Below are positions 1 to 7,401 of a DNA stretch of 14,833 nucleotides, piece after piece. The notes beneath the pieces are model-generated. The model was not told the DNA's origin and did no database searches. It saw nothing but the letters and a program-made list of their open reading frames with translations. The DNA comes from UBA12403 sp043808565 (lineage in GTDB: Bacteria; Patescibacteriota; Patescibacteriia; UBA9934; GWF2-40-263): contig JAZDEQ010000074.1 in NCBI GenBank assembly GCA_043808565.1, forward strand, positions 1 through 14,833, written 5' to 3'. The position numbers and the translations under genes were made by a program. The stretch's first letter is position 1; every line of letters begins with the position of its first letter.

Positions 1-136
1 CCTCTAGCAAAACCAGCTCTTGCGTATAATATGTATGATATTTGGTGAATATATTAGCGGAGAGCCGTGTGCGGGAAATCCGCCTGCACGGTTCAACTAG
101 GGGTTTCAAATTATTGTTAATTTAGGAATCTACTAT
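1..136 (+). mobile_element. 3' end of a group II intron (5' part lies outside the window)
   Basis: The segment ends with a recognisable group II intron domain V followed by a domain VI-like hairpin, so a retroelement enters from the left. A short open frame at 1-48, ending in TGA at 46-48, could be the last residues of the intron-encoded reverse transcriptase, but 15 residues are too few to prove it. The exact 3' splice site is uncertain. The candidate branch-point A is at 132, and introns normally end a few bases later, which places the junction at or just inside the start codon of the next gene. The call rests on RNA structure, not on protein similarity. Confidence 0.8.
62..136 (+). ncRNA. 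Group II intron domains V and VI
   Basis: Domain V spans 62-94. A 9-bp lower stem (62-70 with 86-94) begins GAGCC and closes GGTTC, giving the AGC catalytic triad at 63-65. A 2-nt bulge (84-85) follows, then a short upper stem capped by a GAAA-type loop. The total is 33 nt, against the usual 34. Domain VI spans about 99-134. AAATTA pairs with TAATTT around a TTGT loop, continued by a G/U-rich lower stem in which A132 is left bulged, as expected for the lariat branch point. These are the catalytic and branching domains of a self-splicing ribozyme. Confidence 0.82.
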
Positions 137-745
137 GAAATACCCAATCGTCCTTTGGGACGCCGATGGCGTGACTTTAAAAAATTCTCGATTGTTCAGC
201 GAACAGTTAGAGATTGATTATGGGATTAAAACCGAAACCGTTCTGCCTTTTTTTAAAGGTGTTTTTCGCGAGTGTTCGGTTGGTCGAGCGGATTTGAAAG
301 TTGAATTAGCAAAAGTTATTGGCGAATGGGGCTGGCCGGGAACAGTGGGAGGGTTAATGGATTACTGGTTTTCCAAAGGTACTTTAGTCGATCAGGAAAT
401 GATTAAATTTATCGAAACCGTTCGCGATTCTGGCAGCCGGTGTTTTATGACCACTGATCAAGAAAAATATCGCGGCGAGTATTTAAAAAATCTTTTGGGT
501 AATGGCCAACCTTTTGAAAAGATTTTTTATTCAGCCGAAATTGGTACTTTAAAAAAAGATCCACTGTATTTTGATTACATTTATCGATTCATAAACGAGA
601 CTCTGTCAGATACCCCCCTCGATCATTCACAAAGGATCAATTTCTCTTTATCGATGATGATGAAAAAAATATTCTGGCCGCTAAAAATTTTGGTTTTGCC
701 ACCCATTTTTTTCAGAGTTTTGAAGAGCTGAAAAAGATTTTATGA
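135..745 (+). pseudogene. HAD-superfamily hydrolase, broken by a -1 frameshift
   Basis: The product starts with the HAD motif I (LWDADGVTL, nucleophile Asp at about residues 9-11) and has a motif III lysine context (LKKDPLYFDYI), so it resembles small phosphoglycolate-phosphatase-like HAD enzymes. The open frame from 135 stops at 731 with a nonsensical basic tail. In the -1 frame the sequence continues sensibly from about 617: FIDDDEKNILAAKNFGF is the HAD motif IV acidic pair, followed by a normal C-terminus ending in TGA at 743-745. That stop overlaps the next gene's start as ATGA. The shift falls at a run of six C (613-618), where a seventh C would restore the frame. It could be a real mutation, a sequencing error or programmed slippage. 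The start codon lies at the edge of the upstream group II intron. Confidence 0.8.
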
Positions 746-1521
746 AAAATTTTCGCGTTTACGGTTTTCGGCCATACAAAGTTGCCGTTATCCACGGCGG
801 TCCGGGTGGTCCTGGTGAGTTGGCTTCGGTGGCCAGAAAATTAGCGAAAAGTTTTGGTGTTCTTGAACCTTTGCAAACAAAAGATAGTGTCAGCGGTCAA
901 ATCGAAGAGTTAAAAATAACTTTGGACAAACACACTCAATTACCAGTCGTTCTAATCGGTCACTCTTGGGGCGCTTGGCTGGCTTTCTTGTTTGCAACTC
1001 AATATCCGAAATATGTAGAAAAATTAATTTTGGTTAGCAGTCCAGCCTTTGAGAAAAAGAGTAAGGATAAAACCGAAAACGAAAGGTTGGGTCGTTTAAA
1101 TATCAGTGAACAAAAGAGAATGAAGGAATTATTAGATGTCTTACAAAAACCTGATAAACAAGCCAATAAAAAATTTCTTGAATTAGCCAAGCTTGCGGCC
1201 AAAGCCGATGCTTTTGACCCCGTGCCTCATAAGTCTGATTTAATCAAAGCCCAAGTCGAAATTTTTCAAAAAGTTTGGCCAGAAGCTGATAAAATGCGGG
1301 TCGATGGTTCGCTCCTCAAACTTGGAAAAAAGATTTCTTGTCCGGTTTTAGCCATTCACGGTGACCACGATCCGCATCCTTATAAAGGTGTAAAAGAACC
1401 TTTGTCTAAGACAATAAAAAAATTCAAATTTGTCCTGCTAAAAAAATGTGGCCATCGACCGTGGATAGAACGACAAGCCAAAGAAGAATTTTATCGAATT
1501 TTAAACAAGGAAATTGTTTAA
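742..1521 (+). CDS. Alpha/beta hydrolase, proline iminopeptidase-like
   Basis: This 259-residue soluble protein has all landmarks of the alpha/beta hydrolase fold. HGGPG at residues 18-22 is the oxyanion-hole motif typical of proline iminopeptidases and related esterases. GHSWG (73-77) is the nucleophile elbow with Ser75. HGDHDPHP near residue 207 supplies the acid, and CGHRPW near 236 the catalytic His. A charged, Lys-rich cap (about 100-165) separates core and C-terminal half. Substrate cannot be deduced. Its ATG overlaps the stop of the HAD gene (ATGA at 742-745), indicating translational coupling in one operon. The HGGPG motif makes an aminopeptidase or esterase more likely than a dehalogenase. 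Confidence 0.85.
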   Translation: MKNFRVYGFRPYKVAVIHGGPGGPGELASVARKLAKSFGVLEPLQTKDSVSGQIEELKITLDKHTQLPVVLIGHSWGAWLAFLFATQYPKYVEKLILVSSPAFEKKSKDKTENERLGRLNISEQKRMKELLDVLQKPDKQANKKFLELAKLAAKADAFDPVPHKSDLIKAQVEIFQKVWPEADKMRVDGSLLKLGKKISCPVLAIHGDHDPHPYKGVKEPLSKTIKKFKFVLLKKCGHRPWIERQAKEEFYRILNKEIV

Positions 1522-1528
1522 TGATAAT

Positions 1529-1984
1529 ATGAATCAAGAGAAAGATTTTTATCAGGTATCCCTAAAAGCTATTATAAAAAATGATCAGGATGAGATTTTG
1601 CTTTTGGCTGAAAATTCAAATAGTAATTCGGCTGGTTTTTATGATTTGCCGGGTGGTCGCATTGCTGTTGATGAATTTACCACATCATTTATTGATATTC
1701 TAAAAAGAGAAATTACGGAAGAAATTGGCAATGTTAAAATTGATTTCAGTCCACAACCAGTTGCTGTTGGTCGTCATTTTATTCCGGCCGCAATTTCTAA
1801 AACCGGTTTTGACATTCATGTTTTGTATTTATTTTTTGAAGCAAAATTTGTAGGCGGCAAAGTCGTTATTAGCGACGAACACACTGGTTTCAAGTGGGTC
1901 GATTTTTCCAAAGAAGAGCCAAATAAATTTCTTAAGTCTGGAAATTTAGAAGGAATAGAAATGTATTTTTCGGAAAAATTTTGA
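1529..1984 (+). CDS. Nudix hydrolase
   Basis: This 151-residue protein is probably a nucleoside-diphosphate-linked pyrophosphatase, such as a sanitising (d)NTP or sugar-nucleotide hydrolase. The Nudix box is visible: GGRIAVDE supplies the first glycine and glutamate, and REITEEIG the metal-binding helix. The spacer between them is about three residues longer than in the canonical GX5EX7REUXEEXGU pattern, so the loop is extended. A TTG at 1514 in the same frame would overlap the previous gene, but the ATG at 1529, seven bases after the TAA at 1519-1521, is the more natural start. Neither start has a clear SD. Specific substrate unknown. Confidence 0.83.
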   Translation: MNQEKDFYQVSLKAIIKNDQDEILLLAENSNSNSAGFYDLPGGRIAVDEFTTSFIDILKREITEEIGNVKIDFSPQPVAVGRHFIPAAISKTGFDIHVLYLFFEAKFVGGKVVISDEHTGFKWVDFSKEEPNKFLKSGNLEGIEMYFSEKF

Positions 1985-1993
1985 TTTTAATTT

Positions 1994-2605
1994 ATGACTC
2001 AAGGCGAAATAGCAAAATTTTTTAAAGATTACGAGCCGTTTCGTCAGCGAACCATTGTGATTGTTGACTTTGGTAATGTTGAGAAGTGGAAGAATAGTTT
2101 AAATTGGAAAGTTGGGGTTCCAGAACTTGCTAGATTGGTGAAAAATTTTTCTACCGGAAAAGTTTTTCTTCGACGTTTTTATTACGGAGCAGATTTTGGA
2201 AAACACGAATCAAACCAGATTATGACAAGATGGTCAGAAGAAATTTTAAATCGAGCAAAAATAAATGGTTTTGAGGTGGTGGCTAAACGAGTTAAGTATA
2301 TTTGTTCAAAAGATAGTGTTTTTGGTTTTGAAAAGAAATGTGATCTTGATGTAGAGATGGCCATTGATTTAATTCAGGAAAGAGATAATTATGATACTAT
2401 TGTTCTTTTTTCTGGTGATGGAGATTTAGTAAGAGCCTTGGAATATTTGGAAAAAGAATACCGGAAAAGAAGTGTTGTTATGAGTGCCCGCGGCCATATT
2501 GGCCGCGAGGTTATCGACGCACAAAAAACCGGAACAATATCAGAGATTTTATTTGCCGACGATTTTGAATACCGATTGAACATGGAAAGATTTGTTCGAA
2601 GATAA
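1994..2605 (+). CDS. NYN/PIN-like domain protein (LabA/DUF88 type)
   Basis: This 203-residue protein matches the NYN branch of the PIN-like nuclease fold: a beta-strand ending IVIVDFGNVE (Asp25, Asn28), an acidic helix segment CDLDVEMAIDL in the middle, and VLFSGDGDLVRAL towards the C-terminal third. These conserved acidic residues would bind divalent metal for RNA cleavage in NYN proteins; activity here is inferred. It is the last gene of the first cluster, starting nine bases after the Nudix stop. A GC-rich hairpin follows and probably ends the transcript. Function in this organism is not deducible beyond putative RNase. Confidence 0.8.
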   Translation: MTQGEIAKFFKDYEPFRQRTIVIVDFGNVEKWKNSLNWKVGVPELARLVKNFSTGKVFLRRFYYGADFGKHESNQIMTRWSEEILNRAKINGFEVVAKRVKYICSKDSVFGFEKKCDLDVEMAIDLIQERDNYDTIVLFSGDGDLVRALEYLEKEYRKRSVVMSARGHIGREVIDAQKTGTISEILFADDFEYRLNMERFVRR

Positions 2606-2613
2606 TCAAAAAC

Positions 2614-2633
2614 TCGCCCTGGCGGGCGAATTT
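2614..2633 (+). terminator. Probable Rho-independent terminator after the NYN gene
   Basis: TCGCCC (2614-2619) pairs with GGGCGA (2624-2629) around a TGGC loop and is followed by a short ATTT tail. The 6-bp GC-rich stem is good but the U-tract is short, so termination may be partial. It separates the first cluster from the mannose-1-phosphate guanylyltransferase block. Confidence 0.5.
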
Positions 2634-2722
2634 CGATCAAAATCCGGTAAGCCTGCGAATTACTTCGTAACTTACATTCATAATATTACATCTTTTTTTG
2701 TCATCGTCAAGATATCCACAAT

Positions 2723-3808
2723 ATGAAAGCCATAATTTTAGCCGGTGGCACGGGTACGCGCCTCTGGCCCATGAGTCGCGAGAAAAAGCCGAAACAATTT
2801 TTTGAGTTAGTTGGTGATGAGCCTTTAATCAAGGATACTTATCGTCGGCTTTTGCGATTTTTTCCTGAGGAAAAAATTTATTTTGCCATTTCCGCGCCTT
2901 TGGCTGATTTATTGCACGAGCATTTTCCTGACTGGCCGGCTGAGCGAATAATTATTGAGCCAGAAAAACGCGACACTGGTCCGGCCATGGGTTATGCCGC
3001 GGCTTTGCTTGAGCTCGAGGACCCTGATGAGCCAATGGTTTTTATTCCGTCTGATCATTACATTGGCGATGAAGAAAAATTTTTCCGCTGTTTGGCAGTT
3101 GGCGATCAACTTATCCGTGAAACCGGAAAAATGTTAGATATTGGGGTAACCCCAGCTTTTCCCAGCACGGTTTTGGGTTATACAAAAATCGGTGAAATTT
3201 TTCGCGAGGTTGATGACGTTCGGGTTTTTAATTTTGCCGGTCACACGGAAAAACCATCATATGAAATCGCCAAAAAATATCTAGAAGATACCTCATATTT
3301 GTGGCACGCGAGTTATTACATGTGGACACCGCGGAAGTTTATGGAGGCCTTTGAAAATTATGCTCCGGAGACGGCGGTGATTTTACGCGAAATCCAAAAA
3401 AATATTCCTTCACTCCACGACTCCACGACTCCACGACTCCACGACTTGTACAATCAATTACCAAAAATTTCTTTCGATTATGCCGTGACCGAAAAAATGA
3501 AGCCGGCCGAGGTTTTAATTATCAAGGGTGATTTTGGTTGGAGTGACATTGGGGCTTGGGACACTTTGTACGATCATCTTTCATCACCGGAAAAAGAAAA
3601 TATTAGCAAAGGCCAAAACATTTTGATCGATACCCAGAGTTCGTTGATTTATGCTCCGGCCGGAAAAACCGTGGCGGTGATTGGTATGGAAAACGTGGTA
3701 GTGGTTGATACTGGCGACGCCCTTTTGGTTTGTCCTAAAAATCAGGCTCAACGAGTTAAGGAAATTATTACTCAACTTAAAGAAAATAATTGGCCGGAAG
3801 TTTTATGA
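2723..3808 (+). CDS. manC: Mannose-1-phosphate guanylyltransferase
   Basis: The enzyme forms GDP-mannose from mannose-1-phosphate and GTP, feeding glycan or surface polysaccharide synthesis. The N-terminal nucleotidyltransferase signature GGTGTRLWPMSR with PKQF follows residue 7. IPSDHYI, the EKP segment (HTEKPSYEIAKKYL) and DYAVTEK with GWSDIGAW near residue 270 are the other family hallmarks. At 361 residues it covers the nucleotidyltransferase plus beta-helix part and lacks the phosphomannose isomerase domain of bifunctional versions. Codons around 3411-3448 consist of a tandem 8-bp repeat that adds a short non-conserved stretch (LHDSTTPRLHDL). No SD precedes the ATG. Its stop overlaps the mltG start (ATGA, 3805-3808), so the two are translationally coupled. 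Confidence 0.88.
   Translation: MKAIILAGGTGTRLWPMSREKKPKQFFELVGDEPLIKDTYRRLLRFFPEEKIYFAISAPLADLLHEHFPDWPAERIIIEPEKRDTGPAMGYAAALLELEDPDEPMVFIPSDHYIGDEEKFFRCLAVGDQLIRETGKMLDIGVTPAFPSTVLGYTKIGEIFREVDDVRVFNFAGHTEKPSYEIAKKYLEDTSYLWHASYYMWTPRKFMEAFENYAPETAVILREIQKNIPSLHDSTTPRLHDLYNQLPKISFDYAVTEKMKPAEVLIIKGDFGWSDIGAWDTLYDHLSSPEKENISKGQNILIDTQSSLIYAPAGKTVAVIGMENVVVVDTGDALLVCPKNQAQRVKEIITQLKENNWPEVL
3404..3448 (+). repeat. Tandem 8-bp repeat (ACTCCACG x4) inside the guanylyltransferase gene
   Basis: Four perfect copies of ACTCCACG occupy 3412-3443, with a partial fifth. The preceding ATTCCTTC is also found, in reverse orientation, next to a related repeat at 9571-9617 downstream of the helicase gene. 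It is therefore a member of a dispersed repeat family that has landed inside a coding region and is translated in frame. Confidence 0.8.
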
Positions 3809-4818
3809 AAAATTTGGCCCGCTATTTAATCATTTTTTTAGCCAGCTTTTTTTTGATCGGCTTTACTTTAGGGGCGTCTTTTATTTGGGATGCTTTTTTG
3901 CGAACGCCAGGCCGAGGGGCTCCGGAAATCGTCATTTCGATTACCGAAGGAGATAATGTGAAAGGTATTAGCTTGCTTTTACAAAAAGACAATTTAATTC
4001 CCAGTCGTTTTGCTTTTGAAATGTATGTTCGTTTGTCGCGAACCGAGCGCTTGTTCCAGCCAGGTGATTTTACTTTAGATGAAGGCATGAGTTATGCGGC
4101 AATTGTTTCAGCTCTTACTTCAGCTGTGCCCGATGAAGTGACAGTAGTTTTTCCTGAAGGTTTGAATTTAGAACAAATGACCGGCCGAGTGGAAAAAGCT
4201 TTTGGGGCGGGTTGGGGTAACCGATGGCTACAAAGTCTTGATGATAAAAAATGGTCAGAAATTTATTCTTTCATTTCTGACGATTCACTGGAAGGTTATT
4301 TGTTTCCCGATACTTATAAAGTTTCCCGAAACGGTTTTCCTGATTCTTTGACTTTTAAATTGCTAACTAATTTTAGTGAAAAATTATCGCCAGAATTACG
4401 CGTGGAAATTTCTCGCCAAAGCAAAACTATTCAGCAAATTCTTACCTTGGCTTCGATTGTCGAAAGAGAAGTCCGAGGTGATGAAGATCGAGCCAAAGTC
4501 GCTGATCTTTTTTGGCGGCGGCTGGAGGCTGGCATGGCTCTTCAGGCTGATTCGACCGTTCATTATGTAGTCGGTAACGATGGAGACAGCGCTTATACTT
4601 CTGGCCGCGATCGTTCGGTTGATTCGCCTTACAATACTTATTTGTACCCCGGTTTACCGCCAGGGCCGATTTGCAATCCCAGTCTTTCATCAATTAAGGC
4701 CGTCATTTATCCAATAGCTAATGAAGCCTGGTATTTTTTGACCGATAGCGAAGGCAGTGTCCATTACGCTCGAACCAATGATGAACAAAATACTAATAAA
4801 GTTTTATATTTAAAATAA
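3805..4818 (+). CDS. mltG: Endolytic murein transglycosylase MltG (YceG-like)
   Basis: MltG cleaves nascent glycan strands at the outer face of the membrane and sets peptidoglycan strand length. A single N-terminal transmembrane helix (about residues 7-27) anchors the protein, followed by a LysM-like/YceG N-domain. The YceG hallmark segments are clear: EGYLFPDTY, LASIVEREV with the catalytic Glu, ALQADSTVHY, and the diagnostic SPYNTYLYPGLPPGPICNP, ending in HYARTNDEQN. The ATG at 3805 overlaps the preceding stop as ATGA; a TTG at 3790 in the same frame is less likely. Length (337 residues) is normal for the family. Co-transcription with a GDP-mannose enzyme points to an envelope-biogenesis operon. 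Confidence 0.92.
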   Translation: MKNLARYLIIFLASFFLIGFTLGASFIWDAFLRTPGRGAPEIVISITEGDNVKGISLLLQKDNLIPSRFAFEMYVRLSRTERLFQPGDFTLDEGMSYAAIVSALTSAVPDEVTVVFPEGLNLEQMTGRVEKAFGAGWGNRWLQSLDDKKWSEIYSFISDDSLEGYLFPDTYKVSRNGFPDSLTFKLLTNFSEKLSPELRVEISRQSKTIQQILTLASIVEREVRGDEDRAKVADLFWRRLEAGMALQADSTVHYVVGNDGDSAYTSGRDRSVDSPYNTYLYPGLPPGPICNPSLSSIKAVIYPIANEAWYFLTDSEGSVHYARTNDEQNTNKVLYLK

Positions 4819-4823
4819 TTTCG

Positions 4824-4840
4824 TCGCACAAACCGTGCGA
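4824..4840 (+). other. Short hairpin between mltG and the DUF2207 gene
   Basis: TCGCAC (4824-4829) and GTGCGA (4835-4840) form a 6-bp stem with an AAACC loop, 11 bases before the next start codon. There is no U-tract, so it is not a standard terminator. It may affect mRNA processing or start-site access. Confidence 0.4.
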
Positions 4841-4851
4841 TCGCCTGGATT

Positions 4852-6534
4852 ATGCTACGTCGTTTATTTATTTTTAGTTTTTTCGTGATTTTATTAAGTC
4901 TGCCCTTTGGTTCGGCTCGCGCCGAAGAAAATCTTGGCGGTTTTGAAATGGAGAGTATTGATGCGCAAGTCAAAATAAATTCTGACGCGACTTTTGAAGT
5001 TACCGAAACTATTACTGGTAATTTTTCTGATGAACGGCATGGTTTATATCGTCAGATTCCGAGATTTTATAACGAATATCTTATCATTCACAAAACCACA
5101 CCGATCGAAGTTTTAAGCGTTAAAAGAGACGGTCAGGCTGAACCATACGAAACCATTGCCAGCGGAGCTTCGTTGACGATCAAAATTGGTGATCCGGAAA
5201 AAACTTTTAGCGGGCCATTTGTCTATGAAATTAAATATCGTTTAGCTCGAGCCATAATTTATAATAGTGACGGAACTGTTGATTGGTATTGGGACATCGC
5301 CGAAGATCAGTGGGAAACATCAGTTGAAAATATTACTGCCACCATCAGTTTGCCCGATGGTTCTAAACTCAATTCGTCTGAATGTTTTGGCAGTCATGTA
5401 TTAGCCGATGGTCGAACTTGTGAAATTTCTTCTCAAAAAAATGAAATTATTACCTCGTCAAAATATTATTTAACCGCTCTAATTAAATTTGTTCCGCCAG
5501 CAGATTTTTATTGGCCGAGCCAAAGCGCTTTGGTAAAAAATTTTTTGAGCGACAATTGGGACATGGTTTTTTTGTTAGTGCCAATTTTTGTTTTCTTTTT
5601 TCTTTATCAACGTTGGTCAAAAACCGGGCGTGATCCCAAAGCCAAAAAAACAATTATCGCCGAATATGAACCACCAGCCAATCTTTCGCCTTTTGAAGTT
5701 TCCTCCCTTTATTATTCTGGTTTAAAAGATACGGCCGTGACCGCGACAATTGTCGATTTGGCTGTGCGTGGTTATTTGCGAATTGAGGAGATAAAAAGAA
5801 ATAGTGATTGGCTCCCGGGGGCAAAATATAAATTAATTCAAATTAAAGAAATCAACGACAAACTTTGCGATTTTGAAAAAGATCTTTTGGAAAAAATTTT
5901 TGCTGACGGTAAAGAACAACCGCTTTCTGATTGTCGAAGTAAATTAATTAAAGTTCGGCTCAGCATGGATAAAGCGGTTTGGAAAAGTTTGATTAGCCAT
6001 GATTATTTTCCTCATGATCCTGACAAGGTTCGGGCCTGGTATATTGGTTTTGGTGGGGTGGCCATGGTTTTGGCTTTAATGACTGGTCCACTTTTTATTA
6101 GTTTTTTTGAACGTTATTTTATGGCCATTGGTTTTGGTTTGGCGGCCATTGAATTTTTTGTTTTTACACCTTTAATGTCCCGACGAACGGAAAAAGGCGC
6201 GGCGACTTTAAATAGAGTTAAGGGTTTTAAATTATTTTTAACCACCGCTGAAAAATATCGTTTGCAATGGCAAGAGCGTGAAGGCATTTTTGAAAAGTTT
6301 TTGCCCTATGCCATTGTTTTTGGCGTGGCCGATAAATGGGCCAAAACTTTTGAGGGCTTAATGCAAACCTCCCCGACCTGGTTTCATGGTTCGGCTATGG
6401 CTTTTTCTTTTTCTGATTTTAATCACAGTTTAAATTCTTTTGTTTCAACTACAACTTCAACCACCACGCCATCTTCATCGAGCGGCGGTTCATCGGGTGG
6501 TGGTTTTGGTGGAGGTGGAGGTGGAAGTTGGTAA
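4852..6534 (+). CDS. DUF2207 domain membrane protein
   Basis: The 560-residue protein has an N-terminal signal peptide (about 1-24, ending SARA), then a large extracellular beta-rich DUF2207 domain starting with a segment like VKINSDATFEVTETITGNF and containing GLYRQIP. A transmembrane helix follows near 235-252. A cytoplasmic part (about 255-395) contains YEPPANLSPFEVSSLYY, and two more helices lie near 400-445. The C-terminus is a low-complexity Ser/Thr then Gly-rich tail ending GGGGSW, typical of this family (YciQ-like). Its biochemical role is not established. No SD precedes the ATG. It lies 33 bases after mltG and is probably in the same transcript, ending at the terminator at 6613. Confidence 0.88.
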   Translation: MLRRLFIFSFFVILLSLPFGSARAEENLGGFEMESIDAQVKINSDATFEVTETITGNFSDERHGLYRQIPRFYNEYLIIHKTTPIEVLSVKRDGQAEPYETIASGASLTIKIGDPEKTFSGPFVYEIKYRLARAIIYNSDGTVDWYWDIAEDQWETSVENITATISLPDGSKLNSSECFGSHVLADGRTCEISSQKNEIITSSKYYLTALIKFVPPADFYWPSQSALVKNFLSDNWDMVFLLVPIFVFFFLYQRWSKTGRDPKAKKTIIAEYEPPANLSPFEVSSLYYSGLKDTAVTATIVDLAVRGYLRIEEIKRNSDWLPGAKYKLIQIKEINDKLCDFEKDLLEKIFADGKEQPLSDCRSKLIKVRLSMDKAVWKSLISHDYFPHDPDKVRAWYIGFGGVAMVLALMTGPLFISFFERYFMAIGFGLAAIEFFVFTPLMSRRTEKGAATLNRVKGFKLFLTTAEKYRLQWQEREGIFEKFLPYAIVFGVADKWAKTFEGLMQTSPTWFHGSAMAFSFSDFNHSLNSFVSTTTSTTTPSSSSGGSSGGGFGGGGGGSW

Positions 6535-6612
6535 AAAAAATAAACCGTTGGTTAAGGCTGGCAGTTTTTTGCTTTTTTGAAGTTAGAAAAAAATTAAATT
6601 AAAAATAAAATT

Positions 6613-6641
6613 AAATCCGCTTTATTAAAGCGGATTTTTTT
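6613..6641. terminator. Strong bidirectional terminator
   Basis: AAATCCGCTTT (6613-6623) and AAAGCGGATTT (6627-6637) form a perfect 11-bp stem with a 3-nt loop, followed by further T residues. A-rich sequence on the left gives a U-tract on the other strand. It sits between convergent genes (the DUF2207 gene on + and the Cache gene on -) and probably serves both. Confidence 0.9.
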
Positions 6642-6662
6642 ACGAATATTTTTTGGTTCTTT

Positions 6663-7226
6663 TTATTTCACGTCTTCCAAATAATAACCCGTTCCCACTA
6701 CCCAACCAAAAGGTGAGAAGAGTAAGCTGTAAGCGCGTTTGGCTTTGGCTGCGGTCTGCTCTTTTTTGGGATACCAATAATCAGTGTAACCGCCACCTGG
6801 CTTGGCGCCATTTTTCAAAATTTCTTGAATGTAATTTACACCATTCAAACTAGCATTATAACGATTGGTACCTTCAACCGCACTGCCATAGAGAACAATG
6901 TTTACGCCTTCGGTTGTGTCGGCAAAAAAATAGCCAGATTCATTTTCGCCATAACGTAAATCGCGTAAAAGATCAGCGCCCAACTCTTTGGCTTTTTCCA
7001 TGGTGTAAATACCTTGCTGTTGTTTTTCATAAATCGTTTGGAGCAAGCTAACCGCGGTTTGGACTTCGTTTTTGATTAGCACATCTTGAGCCGAAACCGT
7101 CATTTCAGTTTTTTGTTTTTCCAGTAAGCCGTTGTAATATTTACCGAGGCATGATCCGCCCCAAGCCGCTAGAATGACAATTACCAAAACAGCCACCAGG
7201 TGAATTAAAAAAAGTTTATTTTTCAT
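6663..7226 (-). CDS. Stand-alone single Cache (sCache_2-like) sensor domain protein
   Basis: A transmembrane helix (about residues 7-28) is followed by one extracytoplasmic domain of some 155 residues that fits the single Cache 2 type. It has an N-terminal helix (DVLIKNEVQTAVSLLQTIYE), the segment DLRYGENESGYFFADTTEG, GVNYIQEILKNGAKPGGGYTDY, and the closing FGWVVGTGYYLEDV. In chemoreceptors and histidine kinases this domain binds small organic ligands. Here the chain ends straight after the domain, with no second helix, HAMP, kinase or methyl-accepting part. It may be a ligand-binding or scavenging protein, or work with a partner not seen here. It is the only clear - strand gene in the window. 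Confidence 0.8.
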   Translation of the reverse strand: MKNKLFLIHLVAVLVIVILAAWGGSCLGKYYNGLLEKQKTEMTVSAQDVLIKNEVQTAVSLLQTIYEKQQQGIYTMEKAKELGADLLRDLRYGENESGYFFADTTEGVNIVLYGSAVEGTNRYNASLNGVNYIQEILKNGAKPGGGYTDYWYPKKEQTAAKAKRAYSLLFSPFGWVVGTGYYLEDVK

Positions 7227-7257
7227 AAAGAATTTTTTTAAGAGTTATTTTAAATTA

Positions 7258-7303
7258 TTAGATTGCCATGTCGCTTAGTGGCTTCGCTCCTCGCAACGAC
7301 GAT
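7258..7303. repeat. Dispersed palindromic repeat of the GATTGCCA...GCTTCGCTCCTCGCAA type
   Basis: The sequence GATTGCCATGTCGCTTAGTG, continuing with GCTTCGCTCCTCGCAACGAC, matches a pattern widely seen as intergenic repeats in unrelated bacteria (recalled, not searched). No coding capacity was identified. Confidence 0.55.
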
Positions 7304-7309
7304 GGTGTG

Positions 7310-7360
7310 AATCTCCCTTCAACCCCTTAAACCCCTTCCGTCCCTTCCAACCCTCCCAAC
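7310..7360. repeat. C-rich degenerate repeat (CCCTT/AACCCC units)
   Basis: The strand reads as near-repeats of CCCTTCAACCCC, ACCCCTTCCGT and CCCTTCCAACCC. It is part of the spacer between the divergent Cache and helicase genes and belongs to the same family of C-rich repeats scattered through the window. Confidence 0.45.
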
Positions 7361-7361
7361 A

Positions 7362-7391
7362 TTATACAGCTTTTCCGTCTCATGATAAAAT
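7362..7391 (+). promoter_or_regulatory. Possible extended -10 promoter of the helicase gene
   Basis: TGATAAAAT (TG-N-TAAAAT, -10 hexamer at 7386-7391) is an extended -10 element lying 10 bases before the GTG start. A weak -35-like TTATAC sits at 7362-7367. The transcript would be nearly leaderless, in line with the missing SD. The same TGATAAAAT occurs at 13592-13600. Confidence 0.4.
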
Positions 7392-7401
7392 AATTTTCGC
7401 T

